From NCBI GenBank assembly GCA_019055375.1, contig JAHQIW010005586.1, positions 38,886 through 102,885 on the forward strand: DNA of 64,000 bases, written 5' to 3'. The position numbers were made by a program, and so were the translations under genes. The notes beneath the pieces were generated by a model. That model searched no databases and had not been told where the DNA came from. It saw only the letters and a list, made by a program, of their open reading frames with translations. Shown one piece after another: positions 1-13,100 of this stretch (position 1 is its first letter; each line of letters starts with the position of its first letter). Origin of the DNA: Parelaphostrongylus tenuis (Eukaryota; Nematoda; Chromadorea; Rhabditida; Metastrongylidae).

Positions 1-149
1 ATAAAATGCACAAGATTTATGTTGCGATTTTTATGTAAGATTTGTAAGATGATAGTATAATTGACTATTTGACTATTCATTAATTTGCGGTAGTGCATGG
101 AGGTGATTCTTTTTTGACATAAGAAGTGAGCGATAAGTATGAATGTAAT

Positions 150-1130
150 ATGAATGAATATATCACATATAATCACCTTTCCTCTCATACTTCACACATG
201 GAAAAATCGCTTATGAAAAACATGTTTCGAACGGCAAAAAATGTGTGCACAGGAGAAGAGGAAAGCAACGAATCGTTAAACTTGACACAAAAATTTGTCA
301 GTTCCAACGGTTACCAAACATTTGCCACTTTGGAATATTCCAAAAGTGGAGTTAAGTCCCAAAAGAACAATACTCCACCTGAATAGACTTTTCTTCAAAC
401 TGCCATTTATATCAAACGAAATCAGCAGAGCGCTTAAAAGGTGCCTAAAAAGATGCGGTATTGAGAATTCCGTGGTAGTTATTGAAATCCCACCTCCCAC
501 CCTAAGCCATCAGCCGATCCGCAATAAACTTTATGGTCGATTGTGCAACACCAAAAACTGTATGATCTGCCTTAACGGAAAGGAGGGGGATTGTATGAGA
601 TCGGACGCAATCTATTTGGTAACTGTATGTAAGACATGCGGGAAGAATAGATAGGCGAAACGGGTAGACCACTTTTCATCCGCATAAGAGAACATCTTGA
701 TAGCAAATCTAAAATAGATAAAATCAAACCTTCACATTTACATAGTGCATAAAAACACAGCAATGAAGATTTAGATGTGACTTTCACAATCCTAGTGCAG
801 GAATCAAAAACATCCACTCGCAAAACTTTTGAGGCATTTTGGATAAACTCCAAAAACCGCGAAATGAACCTGAAGGACGAATGCGTTACCATCACTCGGG
901 ACCTCGCGCCTTTCTTCGTTTGGTCTTTTTACCTAACCCAGGCAGTATATAAATAAGATTTTGCGAATCATTCAAATAGAATAATACTACGCACGCCCAG
1001 GCTTTGAAGAAGGCATGTCGCCGAAACGTCAGCGGAATTGCTACGACTACTTTACCAACCTCGAGCCAGCTAATGAAGATAAATTTTCTTAGATGAGGAA
1101 GCTTAAGATGTTCATTCACCATTCTAGTTA
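150..1130 (+). mobile_element. Penelope-like retroelement (PLE) remnant with GIY-YIG endonuclease
   Basis: Conceptual translation in shifting + frames gives the C-terminal part of a Penelope-like element: a linker with the pattern HxxxxEKSLMKNxFRTA...NGYQ (about 175-320), then a stretch ending in a cysteine motif LYxRLCxxxxCMIC (about 530-580), then the endonuclease start YLVTVCKTCG, and after a frameshift near 645-655 the continuation IGETGRPLFIRIREHLDSK (about 655-710). This order, linker - CxxxxCxxC - GIY-YIG, is characteristic of endonuclease-bearing PLEs. The reading frame is broken by several stops and shifts, so it is dead. The reverse transcriptase would lie to the left of the window or is lost. 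The PLE ends close to a decayed Srx exon. Confidence 0.75.
1001..1033 (+). other. degenerate hammerhead-like motif at the 3' end of the PLE
   Basis: Downstream of the endonuclease the sequence contains TTGAAGA, a GGC/GCC stem, GAAAC and GTC in the order of a hammerhead core. The first core base (C to T) is changed and stem III has no loop, so it cannot be active as it stands. PLEs are known to carry hammerhead ribozymes; this is inferred to be a decayed one. Confidence 0.3.
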
Positions 1131-1149
1131 TAAGCATTTCACAACAAAA

Positions 1150-1770
1150 AGAACAATCATTTCTATTTTGTTCAATTTTCCAAACAAATGAGCCTTATTT
1201 CTCACTCTCACGTTGCTTCGGTATGGTTTTTCGGATAAGTAAATGCAATATTATTCTCGTGCTCACTATGGTTGCAGGAACATTTTATGGAAAATTTCCA
1301 TTAGATTGTACGGCAATCCGGATTATTTGCACTCAAAATATATTGTAGATATGACTGAATTAGTTATGTATATTCATCGACCATTTCGCAGCTATTCCTC
1401 TGCAAAATTTCGCGCCTACTTAGCACTCGCCATCCATTTGGCACTCAAACTGAACAGCATCTCTTTGGGCTACCATTCTGAAAATGAAAATGCTAAACCA
1501 CCTATCATGAGATCAAATAGACTTGAATATCTCGTATTAAGTAACTTGAAGCTAATATAGTCTCTCTGTTTGATTGGCGTCTTAATGAAAAGAAATTTAT
1601 TTGCTGCTATCTTATTATCTTGACCACTTTTTTGCTGTTTTTTAGATTTATATTCTACAAATAGGTAACCAGTGATCCAATAATGTCTGAGCATTCCGTG
1701 CTTCAATTTGCTGTTTGCAGATTCATTGTTGTTCCAACTCACTTCCGTCTCAATAGCTGCGTATCAAGGC
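1150..1770 (+). pseudogene. decayed 3' end of a second Srx-type chemoreceptor gene (exons 5 and 6)
   Basis: At 1,165-1,236 a stretch aligns with exon 5 of the intact chemoreceptor gene at 17,138-17,264: a FYFVQF segment, then after a one-base shift the motif xALFLTLT, in which the Trp codon TGG has become TGA, followed by a degraded donor (ATAAGTA). At 1,721 an acceptor TTTGCAG is followed by ATTCATTGTTGTTCC, almost the start of the intact gene's exon 6 (FIVV). The spacing of the two exons (about 485 bp against 547 bp) and similarity after exon 6 (TTACAG followed by ACCAGGATTT in both) support a duplicated gene end. Stops and shifts show it is a pseudogene; its 5' part is absent, with the PLE at the boundary. 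Confidence 0.55.
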
Positions 1771-1977
1771 GACAACGTCGAGCAGCCATATCGTTTCTAT
1801 CAACACAGCGACTTAACGCCTCCTTTACAGGTAGCCACCAGGATTTCCCATGGCAATTAACTAACAATCAAAAGCTGTCTCTGGCGATGCGTGATATGCG
1901 AGGAAAAGAAAATAAAGAACGTAGTAGGTCGTTTCATGAGTTTTGGCACTGAAGCAATAAACACTAGATTTGTTAAA

Positions 1978-2460
1978 CAGAAGCAATTGAAATTGCATGA
2001 TCTCAATATCATTTGACAGCGAAATTTCTTGTAAACATTTTGGCATATAATTTGTTGTATTTGCTTTAAAGTGGAGCTGTCGTTAAATAGATTTGTTTGT
2101 TACTAACGCACGAATGGCATGTAGAGGAGATTTCGATCATAGCGACGAGCAAAATTAATGGAGCTTCTTGTGGACGTTCCGAGTTCGACTGATCATTCAA
2201 ACTGTTACCTCCAGCTTCAAGCTTTGCGAACGATCTCCTACCTGCCCTTTCTGTAACCGTATCATTGTCTTGATCTCCATTACTCTTGTGAGCCGCTTCA
2301 TAACATTTTCCCCTACACGCCATTCGTGCATGAATAACAGGCGAATTTGTTTTCAGGACAGCTTCATCTTAGAGCAAGTACAGGGAAGTTCTATATCAAA
2401 ACAAACGCAAAAAATTGCGCATTTGAACCCTGCTAATCATGCGATTTCAAATACTTCTAA
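1978..2460. repeat. palindromic (foldback) repeat, family C
   Basis: Two arms (about 1,980-2,130 and 2,300-2,455) are inverted copies of each other. Shared sequence includes GCACGAATGGC / GCCATTCGTGC and TGGAGCTGTC / GACAGCTTC. The same element, with its middle part in the opposite orientation, is at 33,585-34,065. No coding capacity; likely a non-autonomous DNA transposon. Confidence 0.6.
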
Positions 2461-2469
2461 GAAATGAAT

Positions 2470-3285
2470 TTAGCGTTCATTGCTTTGGTGCCAAAACTTA
2501 TGGAAAGACGTAATATTTGAATTATATTCTTGCGTAGCTTCCTTAACCACCGATCGATTTTGGATAAGTCCGTTCACAGGGAATAACAAGAATCACTACG
2601 CCTGGTAAGACTGTCAGCTTAGTCGGAGTCTTTATTGATACTTGTGCAGTCTTACGAGGAACTTGAACGTTTGACTTCAATTAACTCCAGCATTATTAAT
2701 CAAGTTGCTCCATCTGTACCTAATATTTTCAGTGAGCTAACATGAAGTTGTTCACTCGTGTCCCTGGTTTTCACGGATATGGTTTTGACAAGTCTTCTTT
2801 TTTATACTATGGTGAGGAAGCATTATGTTGCACCTTTATTTAGTGAACATTCTGCACTAGATACTTAGTGAATAAATCAGTCCGCTGAATCTGCCAAGAC
2901 CTCCTCATTGTTTTTGTGATTTTGTTCTAATTGAACCGTTCCATTACTCATTGCTTATTGAAAAAATAATTATTTCGGCTCCTCCCGTAATTCTACACAT
3001 CTGCAGGAAATGCCATCGAAAGAACTGATCTGAGAATCACTATTTTGCATCGTAATATCACTTCCTCGCGAGTGATGCTCTATATTGCAGTATTTTGCCA
3101 AACGAGTCCTAGAAGTTGCCGTATATAAAATATCCCAAATGTTCATAATCAAACTGTATGTATTGAGTTGTCCCATAATTTCTCTAGCATTTCCCACTTC
3201 TATTGATTCAATTATTAAATGTTTGAAGAATCTGAATCAACAATAGAATCACCACAAAAACCGATAATGCATAACCATTTTCTGG
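2470..3285. other. non-coding, nothing recognised
   Basis: Only short chance ORFs; no splice-compatible exons, repeats or RNA structures recognised. Confidence 0.5.
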
Positions 3286-3289
3286 GCAA

Positions 3290-3620
3290 AGATGGGATGC
3301 CTTCTTCTCAGAAAGAATGAGGCTGGCGACCAAAGAAGTTGGGGTGAGGTCAGTTTCGAGCTGGTTGCAGTCTTTGGACTTTTTCTCGCGCAAATGCTGC
3401 TTTATGATGCGGAAGAGATGATAATGCGGTGGAGCAATATGCCGTGGATCAGCTCAGTTTTGCCAAAATGTGCGACGAGTTGAGACTTTGCAATGTGAGA
3501 TCAAGCGTTATTCTGGAGAACGGCGACAGTGGGTCTCATCGGACGATTCTCTCACAGCTGCAGCCGACTTTCAGAGTTATTTTTCGTAGAAGTAGCCATT
3601 ATTGTCTGTTTGGCTTAGCT
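3290..3620 (+). mobile_element. possible BEL/Pao-type Gag fragment
   Basis: A locally GC-richer stretch reads EIKRYSGERRQW (about 3,494-3,530), which resembles the 'F-S-G-x-x-x-x-W' segment near the N-terminus of nematode BEL/Pao Gag proteins, and is preceded in another frame by a helix-like region. Frames change and no polymerase follows. This rests on one motif and is tentative. Confidence 0.3.
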
Positions 3621-3709
3621 CATCGATTGAGGCATCAGTTTGCGGTAACCCTTCTCATTCAGATGGCGAGTTATGGTGCTACAGCCGTATTTAAGAGTCT
3701 GCTCTAAAT

Positions 3710-5140
3710 CTCCAGTACCAGCATTCGAAAGCACCGCCAAAAATACAATAGATTTGAGTTCAACCACTGATGCACATGTACCGTTGATGAATAATCATTG
3801 AAATCTTCTGTCACCTATAGAACAACACGACTATTAGAAGATTTCTGAATGACACAGAGCAATTTATTATTTGATTTACTTTTCGAAGACTAAAAAGATT
3901 TTATATAGTCCCACTCTTGATTTTGATAGGGGCACTGGGGCACACGATCGACCGTATATAGTGACTTCAACGTGCGTGTATTGCTAATTGTTCATTTCTC
4001 CCTAATAAGCCTTCTTGGCAGAGGTTTGTATGCAAGCAATAATTTGTAAGGCTATGGTGGTGTGTTAAGTGCTCATCTGAAAAGTTCTATTTTGTACCTA
4101 GAAATCTGCAAAAAACTAGTTTGAGAGAATTCATAAAGCATAATTTTGAGTAATAATCAATCATCATTCAAATTCTGTTCACCATAGTAATATATAGCCA
4201 TAGTATGGGGTATGAGGTGTAAGAAATACTAGGAAAGACGCAGCAGAAAATGCAAAACACATTCCAGAAGATTTTTTATATGACGAACAAGAGCATCAGA
4301 TGCTAAAGACATCATATATACATCTGATATCTATTAGGTGATAGAGAAAGGTTCTTTCTGCAGTCCTCTATGTTTATGACTGTTCAGTTGCTTTTGTTAT
4401 CATTAAATTATTCTTGTTCAAGTCAGCAAATTTGTGTTATTTGAAAATCAAAGTTGTTGTGGCGAGTCGACCACGCGTAAGCGAATGTGAACATGAAAGG
4501 TTTATACTGCTATGCTTTATATTTTGAAAACCAATTCTCTCCCAACTTTAGCACTATCAGTTAATAAAACTTTTTTCTATAGTTTAGAGAATACCACTAG
4601 GTTGATTATAAAGTTCTTTCGGTCAACACTTTGATTTCTTCTCCTTTTTGTTTTGATGATTCCAATCAATTGTCCACTGTTGTTAGTCCTTGATGTGGCT
4701 CTTTGCCTTCAAACGAATTTTCTTCTTCCACATTCGAGCAGTGCTTCATCAGATAAGACTAGGCTACGACGATAACTATGACGAAGATCCACAAGGAGTT
4801 TAACAATCGTTATCAGCTCTTTAAAAAACGTTGATATTCTCAAGTTGGCTGAAAAAACTTTTATTGACTGTTTCTTAGGATAGGACACGATGCTGAATAC
4901 AATCACATGAACGCTGGTATGCGATCAAAACTTGGCATCTGAGGTGGCTTTGCGCCACCCATTCTCTGGCTAACGTGCTACGCAATGTACCATGGTAGGC
5001 CTCCGATCTGCCTTTCTTTTAGGTATCACTCTTCAGCAGAAATGACCCAGCAGCAAAGACTGACTATTGCTAGATGTGGAACTGAAAAAGAAAGAAGAGC
5101 TAGTGTTGTTGTTTCACATCTCGCTTTTTTCCACACTACC
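3710..5140. other. non-coding, nothing recognised
   Basis: AT-rich DNA with short ORFs only. The sequence AGGTTGATTATAAAGTTCTT at about 4,602 looks like a mariner terminal repeat, but no transposase reading follows and no partner repeat was found. Confidence 0.4.
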
Positions 5141-5142
5141 TT

Positions 5143-5236
5143 TCTCCCTCTTTTTCTCTCTTTCTCTTTCTCCCTGTTTTTCTTTCTCTCTCTCTCGCGC
5201 TCTCTCTCTCTCGTTCCCTCTGTCTCTCTCTGTGTT
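5143..5236. repeat. (CT)n / pyrimidine-rich microsatellite
   Basis: About 90 bases almost purely C and T on the + strand, with runs of CTCTCT and TTTCTC. The two overlapping 63-92 codon ORFs here are products of the repeat. Confidence 0.85.
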
Positions 5237-5240
5237 AATC

Positions 5241-7150
5241 TTCGAAACTCTAATTTGAATTAAATCGAAATATTTCTTTCAGTTTGCGGTAACAGATGGC
5301 CCAATCAGAGAATTTAACTTTGCACCTTTATTTCGAGTACTTTACTAAGACCACGCTCAAATTTCCATAGATCCTTTCAATATTATTTGAGCCAACTTGT
5401 CATATGGTCTGATAAGGGCTCTTGTACAGCCCGATACACATGTTTCGTCCTTACAGACCACATGACCAGTTGGCACAAATAATAATGAAAAACTTTAGCT
5501 TTGCTTTTTTTCATAGGCAAGAGTGTTTTCGACTGAAGTTCTTATCACCTACTGGTGACAAAAGTTAAGGAATACAATGATGTGGAGTAAACATTTAGCA
5601 TTGTAAGAGAGTACAAATCACTGTGAATTAAAGCATTTGACCTTGGCAAATGGTATTTCTTCATAATGGACAAGGGCAGTCACTCACCTCTGTCATTAAA
5701 CAGGGACCAAAAATGGAACTCCGTTTTGAATAGTCCTATACTTTATTTGTGATTTCTACATTCAGTTATTTATCTTGTGAGGAGACAGTACAGTGATCAA
5801 TGATGCAGCGCATCAAGAAGCAAATTTTTGCTCTAACCCATCTCTGATTACTCTCCTATAATCAATCAAGTAGAAACGCCTTAGTTGGCTACCTTCGAGA
5901 CTGAAAGACATCCTTTCATTCACCCTAACATATTTGATTTAGAAATAAAAAAGAAATGATTTTGAAGCCGACTTTACTCTACTTCGATATTACCTTTGAT
6001 CCGTCCTATCGTTTTGCCGTGAACACCCCTCACCAACGTCCTCAGATGATCACCGTGTTACTGTTACTGCTGCATGAGAATTTCGTCTTCTTTGTGAATG
6101 CCGTAATATGCTGGTCGAGATGATTCTTCTTGCAATCTTGGAGGTAGTCGAGAAAAGGCGTTCGCTGACTGCTTACAAAACATGTTGGGGGAGTGTATCG
6201 AAGTAAACCCTTGCTTCCTGATACACGTCATCGCTAACCACTGTACTATCCAGTCCCTAACAAAGCACGCATGAAGCTCACAATTCAATAAGTGATATCT
6301 AAATCTTTGCATTGCTTCCATTTTTGGTGTATGAAAGCAAGACGAAAATCTCGAAACACTCCGCATGACATTTGCTCAATGTCATCCCTTTTATATGCCT
6401 CACGCTATTATAGCTTACTATGAAAAGCTGTCTTGCATATTTTTACCTTAGTGGTAATCATTCATATTAGTTTCATTCAGCATCTTCAGACCACAGTCAA
6501 TTGTTGTTTCGCCCCTTCTCGCCTTCTTACAATTTCGCGCTGATTCCATTGGGGTGCGATGAATGTTGAGCCTGTAAGGAAGAAGTTTCCGACGATGGCT
6601 TTACCTATTTTCAAGGAAAAGCTGCTTGAGCTTGATACCACATATCTATCCTGTCTAACACGATTACCAAATGGCTAGAAACCACTTAAGTCTCTATTGT
6701 TCTCTACCGTTTGCCGCTTGGTTTTAGTAGACTCTAATTTCTGAAGGAGCCCCAAAGCATCTACATAAGTTCACGAGGCTTATCGAATCCATTCTTTATG
6801 TAGGATGGAATGCATTGCAGTATGTAGAAAAGTTGAACACGAATCGATATACCCTGCTGGAGCGAAAACTTTCCTGCTCACGTCATTGTTAGATATCTGA
6901 AAAACTTATTCAGTGTTGGGATTGCAGAAAAATGCAGAAGTTGTGGAAACTAATTAGGGTATGGTTGAGTAATGTGTGATTCGCACTTGTGAGTGACCTA
7001 CCACGATATGTTATGTATCAAAATGCACTGTTTGCAACATATCGGTATTCCTTCGTTTGATTAATAAGTCTGAATGTAAGCATAGCTCTTTCTATTTTAG
7101 TTTTGTGCTCTGTTAGTGGGCTTTTTTGAACTTCGAATTAAAGCCATGAA
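5241..7150. other. upstream region of the chemoreceptor gene, no gene recognised
   Basis: No convincing exon. A minus-strand stretch at about 6,220-6,240 (Gln-Trp followed by a CIRK motif) resembles one at about 35,645-35,670, so both may come from one decayed repeat. The chemoreceptor promoter should lie near the right end, but I see no defined element. Confidence 0.4.
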
Positions 7151-7189
7151 CTTATATTTGTGTTTCATATTGATAGAAAACTTATGTGT

Positions 7190-7196
7190 TTTTCAG
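7190..7196 (+). promoter_or_regulatory. trans-splice acceptor of the Srx gene
   Basis: TTTTCAG abuts the start codon at 7,197 directly. In nematodes such an outron acceptor receives a spliced leader; here it also decides the start. Confidence 0.5.
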
Positions 7197-10100
7197 ATGG
7201 AAAATCATACGTCAAACCAGCTGTATATTAGCTCGGAGAACATAACTGCTTCGCTGATAATAGGCACGGTAAGTTCTCAACTGTCCTTTTTCAACTTATT
7301 TAGTTGGGAATCTTTCAAGATCTATACTTTGTGCATAATTCTTTTCGTCAAACTTAATCATTGCTTTGCTCTAAGGTATTTAGCAGATTACTTTAACTGA
7401 GTACGGTATGTATCGCTTTCTTATGTTGTAAACATTCATACTACTTAACTGACGAAAGGAAAAGGAAATACTAGAACCTCTGTCCAAGAATAAGCGTAAG
7501 GTATAAACTTTTATTGCTTATTTCTATTTGTGAGATTACTAGAAAATTGATAAGGATTTTGATATTTCGTTATGTTGCGAGTGTTTGAGAATTCTTAATG
7601 CTTTATTGCAATAATCCATTGTGCGCTTTTGTTGTGCAAACTCAAAGAAACAAACTAAACTTCTTGAGTAATTCCATCTAATAGAAATTAAGATGCTAAG
7701 ACTGTGCTCTTGAAAAATTTACTTCAAGAAGAAATAGCACTGGAACCGACATTCATCGAAACTCGGTATAGGTAATCAGTCTGTCACACTAGCGACATGC
7801 TCAGAGATGTTACCACCTGAGCTGCTAAATCTTCATTTGATCCGTTATTTTTCTCATCAAACGATCTGGGAACGTCCTATACCCTGAAATTTGCTCGCTA
7901 AGGTCCGATGACACCGAAACATCCATCGTCTTACATATAATAGCTAAACGACACTACTTGTTAACACATTGTTCTACTCTAGTCAGTTCAGTGAGAAAAT
8001 TTATATCTTCAAAATACTAGATCGATCTGGATAATTGACACTGAAGAAGTATGGACACAAATAATATTGAAAAATGCAGTGTGCCGCTTATTTGAAACTT
8101 TAGTCGTTTAGAATTCAGTGCAGAGCTGGAGTATTATTAATGGCTTTTATTGGGGTTATCGGAAAATATCAGTTCAAGGCTAGGTTCTATTTATTACCTG
8201 AGTCGGGCAGAGTGAATATGCAGTATAAATAGGAGATAAAAATACGGCAAAACTTAGAATCTGACATGCGTGCGGTAGACTCGAGCCAAAGCCATCCTTT
8301 TCGGATGCGCAAGAGCTCGCACTGCACCATCGAGGCGAAGTCGAGCACCATATGCCGATAAGAATAAACTGCACACTAAACAGGCGCTAAGATTCTGATT
8401 TTGGTCACATATCCAGCTCAGCTGGGTTTAATGGCGAGTTGAGCCAATTTTATTAACGAGTCATTGCTAACATCCACGGTTTTTGAAGAAACGGTTGAGA
8501 GAAAGACAGGACATGGCCTCATGGGTGTAGCTTGAATGCGCGCTTTCTAGGAAAGGTAGTGTGGTTCCACCTCACATACATCACTTTCCAAAATTTGCCT
8601 TTATCTCGCACTCTTTTGGGTACATTTCGTAACCATTACTTTGAGGAGCTTGCTGGAATAAGCGGTATAAACGTCTCATTCGTTCCATGAACTCTAGAAA
8701 ATGATCCGACATTTCAAAAAAACGGATTTCGCTTAGAATAAGATATGCTATACGTTCACTTTACCCTCAGAGTCAGGCGACAAATTGAATCTACATTCAT
8801 GGTTGTGTTTAGTTTCTGCAGAATCTTAATTTCATATTTTTGTAACGACAGAATGCCATCAATCACACTCCACTTTTGCTTCAAATTCTGAACTAACAAA
8901 TCTTTCAAGTCAACGGCACACGTAACCTTTCATAACTTTTTGTATCCCGAGTCCAGATACCACTGAAGTGTCAAGAGGCTCCATTTTTCGTTGGTAACTA
9001 TATGACTAATCCCTACATGAGTTGCGCTGTTGGCTAACTCCCATGTCCATTGGTGGTTTTTCCCCTTTTCGAAAATGAGTTTCCATTGAAGAGACGTGCC
9101 GCGGATAGAAGTTCTGGGTGCCGGTCTTCATCTCGTTTTGTTCTGCCATTCTCAACTCTCCCGCATTTATTTTACTGACCGTTCCCAATCTAACATTGAA
9201 GTGTCCAACAACCAGTCTCTAGAATTTGCAGAAAAGTTTTTCGTTTCTAATGACTTTCCCCAACTCACTGCGGAGCGTGTCTGATCCGCTCTCATCAGCT
9301 ATAGATGTTGGTGTTAAGCATTAATGATACTGATTTTTTTTACGCGGAAGTTCGCTCCTCGATAACCACACTCCGGCGTCTAAGTGTTCTATGTCGGCCT
9401 TACTGCTCGTTTTCTGTAGGACGATCACGTTAATTTTAACTGACCAGTAGTCTCAAGAAGTGCGTGTAGGCCACATACAAAGCAACGAATAGCCTCCATG
9501 GTGTGTCATAGACGTAATCGCTTTGTTCAAAAGTTCAGTTGAAACACAGATTTCACCACTTGATACTAATTTATCAGAGTCCACCCACCGTCGTAGAAAG
9601 CAGCGTTTAGTGTTTGGGGTACTGAGGCGAATTTTCTTGCTGGCTTAGATGATTTCGTAACCCTCATTTTTGAGTCGGTTTAGCCAGGACTGCCCTCAGA
9701 TCGTCACCACATTAGAAAGTTGACAACTCTTGTGTATTAAACGGGATACACCATCTCGCAAATTGTTCATACCAAGACGGCGGTATTTTAATATGGTTTA
9801 CTCTTAGCTGGGCTCTTCGGTTGGAAAGATTGAACTCTTCTTAGCTTGAGAGACTTTGCTGGGAAGTGAACTCACCGCTATACTTTGCAGTCCGACGTCC
9901 AAGAACTCTTCCAAACTACGATGAAGCAATAAACTGTTGAAAGGCATAGTTGCTTTACTTTTAATTAACTAGCTTTGCCCAGGCACGTAAGTGCCGTTCG
10001 AAAGTACCCGTTAGAAATTTCTTATGAAGTTTCGAACAACATGGAATGGCAAACCGCAGTGCTTGATAGCATTTCTAATTTCAAAAAATAAGTTGTGAGA

Positions 10101-13100
10101 TCAAAGTCTTTCGAAATAAACAAAAACTTATGGACTTCAGGCCGGAGTGCTTGGTTTGGTCACAAATGGAGTTGCCATTCTAGCAGTGTGGTACAATCCA
10201 GCGCTGCGGAGTTCGTTCGGTCTTTTATGCTTTTCTCACACCATCGCCAATATAGGTGTTCTATTTATCTTCGTCTTCTGGGTCACACCGATAACACTGC
10301 TGTGAGTGTTAATAGTTTTTGAACGAAGGAATTCTGATTCAATTTGGCTGTAATATGGGGCAAATAAAACGCTAAGTAACCAGATTTGTGCCTCAGTTAC
10401 AATAATTATATCATTGCTCCATAACAGTAAACAAGGCGGGCGGTTGAACGTATAAACTAGCAAAGTAGTTGAAAGCAGGGGGACACTATGGTATGATATG
10501 CTATCGAGTGATGATTACTAGTTAGCTCCACCATGATTCGATATCTCCCAGGAAAGCGTTCCATTGTTTGAAAGAAACATGAAATCTCTATAGTGTTCAG
10601 AAAAGTGATAAATGTCGTTCTAAATAAGGCAGCACACCGATGGATATTAAACAAGATTTCGTTACAGTACATCGGCGTTCAAAAACGTATAATTTAAGAT
10701 GCTCGTTTTAGTTGTGAAGCTAAATCTTGTAGCATTATGTAGCATAACCTCACATCATTCTTTAGTACTTTGGCGCACCTGTAGAGTTGATAATGAGTCT
10801 CGGGCCTTTTTGAAAAAATTTGGCACACAGTTCAAAGAGAGTATCATAAAAAATGCGAAAAAATTCGCTCCACTTGACATAGTTAACCATGTAGAACCAT
10901 TTTTGGAAGGCTTTTGTATTAATGTTCAGTTTTGAAAGTTCAAAGTAGTTAATAGCATTATGCATGATGATAAAAAAGTAGGTGCGAATTGACGCAAAAA
11001 AAAAATAAAAATCATGAAGAATCTGAATAGCACTAGTTTCAGTGAGAGCAAACTATCGACCGGAGTAATAGGAGGAGTGTTTGGTGTGGTGAACTTCATG
11101 CTCTGGAAAGTGTGCATCTACTCTCACCTAGCTATTTCTCTGAACAGTGTCATCGCCATCAAATTTCCTTTAAAAGTCGTCAAATTGCTGACCGTGAAAA
11201 ACACGTCTTTCTTAATTCTAATCTGCTGGACGCTGAGTTTCTTCCATCAAGTACAGTATTTTTGCAGTGAGTTTTCGTATATTGCATTTAAAGACGTTGG
11301 TAATTCTCGAAAATACGAAGTTTAACAGAAATCACAGTGGAAAACATGCATGTTGAGCCCTTTCATACAACTCCTCCTAAGATTAAGAGTAAAAAGCAAA
11401 GCCACCCCATTGACCAGCAGTTGAAAACGAACCGTAAATTCGATACTATTCAGAGTGCGCAATTACTCATTCAGTTTTACACTCTCAAAGTCTCTATCAA
11501 CAGCAGTGACTTCATACTTCAGAAAAAAGTTTGGTAGCCCCAAAAAGAAAGAGGGCTTTGTTAATTTTGTGGGGCAGTCAGAAACATACAGTTATCGGAA
11601 GGCATCCCAAAAACCACACTAATTTTGTTATTCCTTTTACAAAAGACATAGTTCTCATTGAAACATTGAGTAAATAAGCGCTTTTTACAAAAACGAAGTT
11701 GATTGCACGCAATCAGCTTCTAAGAGGAATTACCGTCCACCGTCATCGATCTTCTCTATCCATGGAATATGAGTGACTCAATTTCAATATTGCAGCGTTA
11801 TTTTTTGTTCTTTTGAAGTTTTTTTCCCTTTACACTGGCCTTCTTTCAGCCAGTTGCTTCCTCATTTTTGATACGGTGAACTGGAAGTGGTCGCTCTCTG
11901 ATGCAACGTGTTTTCATGTTATCTCCGTCTTGATCGACTTATATAGCCCTGTGCCAGTTACTGTCTTGATAATCGTACTTGACTGCATCACGCTAATCCG
12001 TTTGAAAAATAAACACAAGTCTAGTGGTATGTTACAAGTGTTGATCATGAAAGCAACCACTTAACTGTGCTCTATAGGTCTGACACAGTAGTGAGATATC
12101 GTGTAAATTACTATCCATGTAGATCTGACTAGGAAGTATTTAGCGTAGAAATCACTTTATCGCATCCAGGAGATCCTCCGCTTCTGCATGTCCCATCCAG
12201 ATTAGTGACAATCTTTTTGCGGTAATTTCGTGATTGAAATACCGCCGTATTTTAACAATGCTAAAGCTAAGAGTGCACAAGGTTCTTGGCGATGATCAAT
12301 CCCTGAAGGATGCGCCATGCATTCGTTTCAAATTTTCAACTTCGCTTGGGGTGACTGAATGCACATCTGACCTCAATAACTTTGCAATGGCCCACCGCTG
12401 TGTCGAGTCAGTGCTGCTCAGCCTCTCAGACAAGTCTTGAGACCAGTGTGGTACTGATTTAGCAACCCCGGAGAATTGGATGGCTTGGCAAGGCACGAGG
12501 ATAAGATGTAACCGTCAACCAGATTTGCGACGCAGAGCACTCTTGACCACTGCGCCACATGCGCTTTTTTCACAATATTAACTGTACCATAGTACTATTA
12601 TTTATCATCACCGCTACTATTGTCACTATCGCTCAATACACAGCGTTCCCACACGCTTTCTATTGCAATCAAAAATAGGAACGTTTTCAGATCTTGGATG
12701 ACAGAGACAACAAGAGGAAGATGTTTATTCAAAACAAATACTCTCCAAATAATAACCCAAGTTTTTTCAAAACACCGTTTTCGTACTGTAGTTTATTGCC
12801 TCAATTTGACAAGAGGTGGTTTCAAGAGGATTTATTGGATTCTATTTATGATAACCCACGGACCTCCCTTTTTGAGGGACCCCGCCCGGTTAGTCGCGAG
12901 GGCATGTGGTGCATCCCCAGGTGGTGGATAGGGGAATAAAACGCGAACCAAAAGCGACCGTGTGCTACCCAGAGACGCAGGTGGATTCAGGGGACGAGCT
13001 CCCTGCTTCTGCAGCGCCGACTTGACAAAATTTCTACGAGTCAAGTCGGCCAAAAGCCTGCAATCAAGCGGCTGGGAAGTACATGGGAGGCGGTTAGGAG

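Noticed and set aside
4600..4930. Mariner-like terminal sequence near 4,602
   Set aside because: No inverted partner and no transposase reading in the next kilobase.
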